Below are positions 4,946 through 8,777 of a stretch of 8,777 nucleotides of DNA, piece after piece. Origin of the DNA: Bacteroidota bacterium. GTDB taxonomy: Bacteria; Bacteroidota; Bacteroidia; Chitinophagales; Chitinophagaceae. The stretch spans positions 1 through 8,777 of the forward strand of contig CANETM010000060.1 of assembly GCA_947441205.1 (NCBI GenBank), given 5' to 3'. The position numbers were made by a program, and so were the translations under genes. The number at the start of each line of letters is the position of its first letter. Within the stretch, counting starts at the first letter, position 1. The notes under the pieces are model-generated. The model was not told the DNA's origin, did no database searches, and saw only the letters and a list, made by a program, of their open reading frames with translations.

Positions 4946-7819
4946 ATGAATATAAGGGCCATGCCGGCGTATCTGTTAGGCAAAAAAAATGCTAAAATTA
5001 CTCTGTTTACATTGATTTTTAGCCTTACAATTGCTCAGCTTTTTGCGCAATCAACACCGAGACCACCGGCTACATCGCCCCAGCCCATTCCGCTGAGACA
5101 AGTATCGGGTATGGTTAAAGATTCGCTGGATCAAGCCGTGATTGGTGCAACTGTAATATTAACCTCTACTGCAGATACACTCAAAACATCAACCAATGAG
5201 GATGGGATTTTTATTTTTAAAAATGTAAAATCCTGGGTTTTTAAAGTTCAGGTAACTTCTTTGGGCCATGTCAGAAAGGTTATTTCTGGTAAATACAATG
5301 ATGCTACAGCCCGAATTACTTTAGACCCTATCATCTTAAAAAATGATGAGAAAGTATTAAGCGAGGTCATTATTAATGGCACGCCATCCATCGTATATAA
5401 AACAGATACAGTAGAGTATCGGGCCAGTGATTATGTGGTAAGGAAAGGTGCTACTGTTGATGAGTTGTTGCAAAAAATGGAAGGTGTTCAAGTGGGTAAT
5501 GATGGTTCGGTAACTGTAAATGGAACAGCTGTGGCAAGAGCACGTCTAAATGGTAAAGATATTTATGGCGGCGATGTAGCTACAGCAGTCCAGAATTTAC
5601 CTGCAGAAATTGTAGACAAAGTTCAGATGGTAGATGATTATGGAAATACTGCTGCCAGAACCGGAGTTAAAGATGGTGATCCAACCAAGGTGTTGAATAT
5701 TACTACAAGGCAAGATAAATCTGTTGGTAACATGGCAAGGTTAAACTCGGGTCTTGGTACCCTCGATCAATATGAAAGTAGTGCCAACTTAACCCGTATC
5801 AATAAGAATCAGACCATTACTGTTAATGCAACTTTACTCAAAACGCCTAACGGAATTGCTGGTCAAAATGCGAGTATTGGCAGGTTGGGTGGAGCATCCA
5901 ACCGGGGTGGAAGAAGTGGTGTAGGTTTTGGTGGAGGCGGTGGCGGAAGTGCAACAGGCGGTACTAACTTAAGAACTGCACCAGCATTTACTTATCGGGA
6001 CAAATTTGGTAAAAAGATAGATTTTTTGGCCAATTATAATTTTAATTATACTGATAATACTACCCAAACCATAAGTAGATCTCAAACAATCAGTACTTTA
6101 GGGATAACTGATTCTAACCGGGATGCTAACTTTGAATCCAATAATAAAACACATACCATTGGTTTTGAAATAGAATATGCGATTGATAGTGCCAATTATC
6201 TTCAGTTTTCCCCAAACCTGAATTTTGTCAATTCAACAGGATTCAACAGGTCTACAAACTTTCAAAAAGGTTTGATCAATCAGGATCAAGTTAATAGCAA
6301 TAACAATATCAGTACCCGACCAAACATTGGCGGAACGTTGGCTTACCAACATATTTTTAAAACTCCTTCAAGAACTTTCTCTGCCGAAGCTACCATTAGG
6401 CAGCAAGAAAATAACAATGCGGATGAGCAATTAAATCTTTTCAATTACAGAAATAGTAATCAATTATTCCTAGGTGATTCAATTCTTAATCGTCTTATTG
6501 ATGTCAATAACCTTCAAAACAGTGTTCGTGGTAGTTTAACATACACAGAACCTTTGGGGAAATTATCTCGGTTGGAATTTAACACGAATGTAGAAAACAG
6601 AGACTATAATAATAGTCGCATGACCAGTGATATTAAGGCTAATGGAAATTTATCCCTTCTGGATACCTTTAGTAACGTGTTTAACTATTCCTTTACGCAA
6701 TACCGTAACTCTATTAATTACAGATATGGTAGTAATAGCAGCTTGTTTAATTTCTCTTTGGGTGTCACTGGTATTAATACTTCTTTGGTAGGAAGCAGTA
6801 CCAGTGTTGCCTCTAGAATTGATAAACAAAATTTTAGACTTATACCCATTGCTCGTGTTCAATTGAGGCTTTCGAGTACGCACAGAGCTTCACTGAACTA
6901 TAACGGTAGAGCTATTGAGCCATTATTTAATCAAATTCAACCTGTTAAAGACGTTTCAAATCCCCAAAATGTCATCGTGGGTAACCCCGATTTGAATGTT
7001 GCATTTGCACATAGTTTAAATGCTCAGTATAGCAATTACATTGCTAATTCAAGAATTAACTATGAATTAAGACTTATCTCCTCGTTTACAGAAGACCAAG
7101 TAGTCAATAATGTTGTTGAGATTAGAGATCCAGGTGCTTTTGGTGTATTTAGAAATGAAACACGATACGTAAACTTAAATGGGAACAACAGCACTATTGG
7201 CGACTATTCCATTTCTAAGCAGCTAAGCGATAGAAGATATAACCTTAGTTTTTTTGGGAATGTTATCAACTCAAACCGTGTTTCGATGAGTAATAACCAA
7301 ATGAACAGCTCAAAAACCTGGGGGTTTAAACAAAGTTTTGGTCCACGAATGACTCCTAAGCCCTGGTTTGATATAAATCCATACGTTTCATATGATCTTA
7401 ATAAAATAGATTTTTCTTTAGCTCGTTCTAATGATATCGTTCAAAAAATTTGGGCACTGAGTTTAGATGGGAACATTTATTTTGCCAAGAAATACCAATT
7501 TGGGTATGCAGTCAGCAAAAATTATGTAAGTGGTATTGGCAATAATATAACGAACAACCCCTTCATTATTAACACGATGTTGCAAATGCGGGTGTTTAAA
7601 AATAAAGGATCTTTACAATTGAGAGCCTATGATTTGTTGAACCAAAACAATTTCATCAACAGAACACAAAATGATTTAGGATTTACAGAAACTTTTACCA
7701 ACCCAAACAGCCGTTATGTTATGCTGAACTTGAGTCTAAATTTACAAAAATGGACTGGAGCAGTAGGAAATAATAACAGACCTCTGATTAGAAGGGGCGA
7801 TGGAAGTTTTATGAACTAA
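4946..7819 (+). CDS. Outer-membrane beta-barrel receptor-like protein with carboxypeptidase-regulatory domain
   Basis: 957 residues. Residues 1-35 form a long signal peptide ending LFAQ; the basic stretch before the hydrophobic core makes M6 an alternative start. Residues about 52-135 are a carboxypeptidase D regulatory-like Ig fold (RQVSGMVKDSLDQAVIGATV, TNEDGIFIFKNV), as found at the front of SusC-type and related receptors. Residues about 140-255 are plug-like (DTVEYRASDYVVRKGATVDELLQKMEGV, VTVNG, LNGKDIYGGD, LPAEIVDKVQMVDDYG). A Gly-rich insert lies at about 308-345. The rest (about 350-945) is an OMP_b-brl_3-type barrel with alternating aromatic strands, ending RRGDGSFMN, a tail common in this Bacteroidota subfamily. 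No clear TonB box was identified. It likely sits in the outer membrane for uptake or export of an unknown substrate, with the adjacent Gly-rich protein as partner. No SusD-like gene is present. Confidence 0.92.
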   Translation: MNIRAMPAYLLGKKNAKITLFTLIFSLTIAQLFAQSTPRPPATSPQPIPLRQVSGMVKDSLDQAVIGATVILTSTADTLKTSTNEDGIFIFKNVKSWVFKVQVTSLGHVRKVISGKYNDATARITLDPIILKNDEKVLSEVIINGTPSIVYKTDTVEYRASDYVVRKGATVDELLQKMEGVQVGNDGSVTVNGTAVARARLNGKDIYGGDVATAVQNLPAEIVDKVQMVDDYGNTAARTGVKDGDPTKVLNITTRQDKSVGNMARLNSGLGTLDQYESSANLTRINKNQTITVNATLLKTPNGIAGQNASIGRLGGASNRGGRSGVGFGGGGGGSATGGTNLRTAPAFTYRDKFGKKIDFLANYNFNYTDNTTQTISRSQTISTLGITDSNRDANFESNNKTHTIGFEIEYAIDSANYLQFSPNLNFVNSTGFNRSTNFQKGLINQDQVNSNNNISTRPNIGGTLAYQHIFKTPSRTFSAEATIRQQENNNADEQLNLFNYRNSNQLFLGDSILNRLIDVNNLQNSVRGSLTYTEPLGKLSRLEFNTNVENRDYNNSRMTSDIKANGNLSLLDTFSNVFNYSFTQYRNSINYRYGSNSSLFNFSLGVTGINTSLVGSSTSVASRIDKQNFRLIPIARVQLRLSSTHRASLNYNGRAIEPLFNQIQPVKDVSNPQNVIVGNPDLNVAFAHSLNAQYSNYIANSRINYELRLISSFTEDQVVNNVVEIRDPGAFGVFRNETRYVNLNGNNSTIGDYSISKQLSDRRYNLSFFGNVINSNRVSMSNNQMNSSKTWGFKQSFGPRMTPKPWFDINPYVSYDLNKIDFSLARSNDIVQKIWALSLDGNIYFAKKYQFGYAVSKNYVSGIGNNITNNPFIINTMLQMRVFKNKGSLQLRAYDLLNQNNFINRTQNDLGFTETFTNPNSRYVMLNLSLNLQKWTGAVGNNNRPLIRRGDGSFMN

Positions 7820-7863
7820 TTACTCCGCAATATTTTTTCATAAAGCAATGGCTTAATTGAGAA

Positions 7864-7890
7864 TTTAATTTAACCAATGTTTAAATTAAA
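7864..7890. repeat. Perfect AT-only inverted repeat
   Basis: TTTAATTTAA (7864-7873) and TTAAATTAAA (7881-7890) form a perfect 10-bp stem around CCAATGT. It lies 45 bp after the receptor gene stop. No T-tract follows, so it is not a standard terminator; it could stabilise the 3' end or serve as a protein-binding site. Confidence 0.45.
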
Positions 7891-8266
7891 GAATTTAACA
7901 GATAGGCTGATAATTATTCAGATTATCTAAAACCAATTAATTTGTTTTTAAAAAACAATGCCTGTGTGTTATTGGCAGATTCAGCCCTTTTACTACGGAG
8001 TAGTTCCGGCACAAAATTGTGTTCTGATTCAAACTACCAATAGCGGCAAGTTACCTTCTCTAGCAAGGTTTATTTTACATGATAGTTTTTATCAATTGGA
8101 CTGAAGTTATTTCAAGAGATTGATTTCTATTACAAAAGAAAATCATGCAATTTAAAATTCCCAAGCAAGATTTTATTTCTAACACACATTATTTTATAAA
8201 CCATTGATATGGTCAAGCTCATACCCCCTGTTAAAGAAGTAGTAATCGCGGTGCTATAAAACTAAT

Positions 8267-8310
8267 AAGGGGTTGCAAGTAATCGTTACAATTACACGCA
8301 ACCCCTTTTT
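8267..8310 (+). terminator. Strong rho-independent terminator, possibly bidirectional
   Basis: AAGGGGTTGC (8267-8276) pairs perfectly with GCAACCCCTT (8298-8307). After a 2x2 internal mismatch, GTAAT (8279-8283) pairs with ATTAC (8291-8295) around a 7-nt loop. The 3' arm runs directly into a T-tract ending at 8310. On the minus strand the hairpin is followed by TTATTAGTTTTA, so it may also stop transcripts from the 8410-8721 gene. The nearest upstream plus-strand gene ends 448 bp earlier. Confidence 0.75.
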
Positions 8311-8358
8311 GGTCGAAAACAAAAAATTTACCAAACGCCCATCAACTAAGAACTTTTT

Positions 8359-8388
8359 AAAAGATATAAACTTGTTCAAATGTTTATA
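8359..8388 (-). terminator. Candidate terminator of the small exported Cys protein gene
   Basis: Read on the minus strand, TATAAAC/GTTTATA arms (8365-8371 and 8382-8388) form a 7-bp stem with a partly self-complementary loop (TTG/CAA), followed by TCTTTT. It begins 21 bp after the stop at 8410. The stem is AT-rich, so it is probably weak and may be backed up by the strong hairpin at 8267-8310. Confidence 0.4.
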
Positions 8389-8409
8389 GGTGTTTTAAGA
8401 TGTCGGTTC

Positions 8410-8721
8410 TTATTTTTTAACCAGTTTGGTAATTTCCAGAACACCATTCGTGATAGAGCCTGTAATGGTTACCTCTTCACCAACGAAGCTTTCTACTTTT
8501 TTGGTGTCCTTGATGGCATAAACTTTATCGCCACTTACAAAAACAATTTTGGCGCCGTTCTTTACACAGTCTTTGGCACAGGCAGAATGGCCCTTATTAT
8601 TACCCTTAACCCCACATTTATCGTCAGTGATAAATCCGGTCCATTCTCCTTTGTCAATTGCGTTGGCGGCTGTAAAGAATAAAGCTACAACTAGAAGCAT
8701 TAAGTACTTTTTCATATTCAT
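8410..8721 (-). CDS. Small exported Cys-containing protein, OB-fold-like, function unknown
   Basis: 103 residues. Residues 1-21 form a signal peptide (MNMKKYLMLLVVALFFTAANA), so the mature protein of about 82 residues is periplasmic or secreted. M3 is an equally good start. The mature part opens GEWTGFITDDKCG and carries three Cys in the pattern C-x(11)-C-x(3)-C together with a His (KGHSACAKDC). It then shows beta-strand-like segments: AKIVFVSGDKVYAIKD, then VGEEVTITGSITNGVLEITKL. The 'G.i.D..C....h..Ca..C...G' plus 'G..VtitG.i..g.leI' pattern is common in small exported Bacteroidota and Acidobacteria proteins with an OB-like fold. Cys/His may bind metal or form a disulfide. It is convergent with the receptor operon and independently transcribed. 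The coding call is secure; the function is unknown. Confidence 0.85.
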   Translation of the reverse strand: MNMKKYLMLLVVALFFTAANAIDKGEWTGFITDDKCGVKGNNKGHSACAKDCVKNGAKIVFVSGDKVYAIKDTKKVESFVGEEVTITGSITNGVLEITKLVKK

Positions 8722-8734
8722 ATCATTTTATAAA

Positions 8735-8765
8735 TAAATATAATTCTTTTTCAAGAAATTTCAAA
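8735..8765 (-). promoter_or_regulatory. Candidate Bacteroidota promoter for the small Cys protein gene
   Basis: Read on the minus strand, TTTG (8765-8762) is followed after exactly 19 bp by TATATTTA (8742-8735), one base from the TAnnTTTG -7 consensus. This spacing is typical of Bacteroidota promoters. Transcription would begin near 8730, giving a very short leader of about 10 nt before the start at 8721. Confidence 0.45.
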
Positions 8766-8777
8766 TTGTTCATTTCA

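Larger units (their letters stand above)
7820..8409. other. Long non-coding interval between convergent genes
   Basis: About 590 bp with no convincing gene. It contains an AT-only palindrome (7864-7890), a potentially multi-branched fold at 7969-8042, a strong hairpin (8267-8310) and a minus-strand hairpin (8359-8388). In the fold, TATTGG (7970-7975) pairs with CCAATA (8037-8042) and encloses ACTAC-GGA-GTAGT (7992-8004) and CACAAAATTGTG (8010-8021). A 48-codon open frame (7958-8104) has no recognisable homology or ribosome-binding context. The interval could be a long 3' UTR of the receptor operon or hold an unannotated small RNA ending at 8310. Confidence 0.5.

Noticed and set aside
6650..6883. 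Minus-strand frame inside the outer-membrane receptor gene
   Set aside because: It lies within a continuous beta-barrel coding region and has no motif or start context.
7958..8104. 48-codon plus-strand frame (MPVCYWQIQP...) after the receptor gene
   Set aside because: No ribosome-binding context, no recognised homology and no signal peptide. It overlaps potential RNA secondary structure. Kept only as a remark on the non-coding interval.
8380..8682. Plus-strand open frame of about 100 codons opposite the small Cys protein gene
   Set aside because: The minus-strand frame has a clean signal peptide, a promoter-like upstream region and family-like motifs. The plus-strand translation shows no coherent features.
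1..8777. CRISPR array, insertion-sequence transposase, prophage genes
   Set aside because: No regularly spaced repeats and no transposase or phage-like protein were found in either strand.

Overview
The window looks like chromosomal DNA of a Bacteroidota member, most likely Sphingobacteriaceae (Pedobacter-like). The grounds are low G+C content, A/T-rich leaders without clear Shine-Dalgarno sites, promoter-like TAnnTTTG boxes, many short lipoprotein signals (CKKS, CSKN), a carboxypeptidase-regulatory-domain/OMP beta-barrel receptor ending in RRGDGSF, and a BlaI-type regulator fragment. The genus is inferred, not proven.

Region 1 (1-3298) is a plus-strand cluster of three exported proteins. 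A candidate Bacteroidota promoter (97-124) overlaps an 11-bp-spaced direct repeat (87-106). It drives a PEBP/YbhB-like lipoprotein that starts at TTG 146. Two bases downstream follows a YHYH-domain protein with a His-rich, SHD1-like N-terminal part and an internal second lipoprotein-type signal. After 220 bp comes a lipoprotein of unrecognised function (2339-3298) with a jelly-roll-like look. The three may form one envelope system. This is the best candidate here for an undescribed functional unit, but its biochemistry cannot be read from sequence.

Region 2 (3299-4010) has no intact gene. It holds a decayed tRNA-like sequence (3413-3490), an unlisted 58-codon fragment of a BlaI/MecI-family repressor (3623-3799) still preceded by a perfect operator-like palindrome (3605-3619), and inverted and direct repeats where the BlaI frame ends. 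It reads as a scar of past integration or deletion.

Region 3 (4011-7819) is a two-gene operon: a secreted Gly-rich protein with a CBM9/DOMON-like N-terminal part, then a 957-residue outer-membrane beta-barrel receptor-like protein with its own Gly-rich stretch. The two probably work together at the outer membrane.

Region 4 (7820-8409) is about 590 bp without a convincing gene. It contains an AT-only palindrome, a possible multi-branched fold, and a strong hairpin with a T-tract (8267-8310) between convergent transcription units.

Region 5 (8410-8721, minus strand) is a small exported Cys-containing protein with its own candidate promoter and terminator. The window ends in its upstream region.
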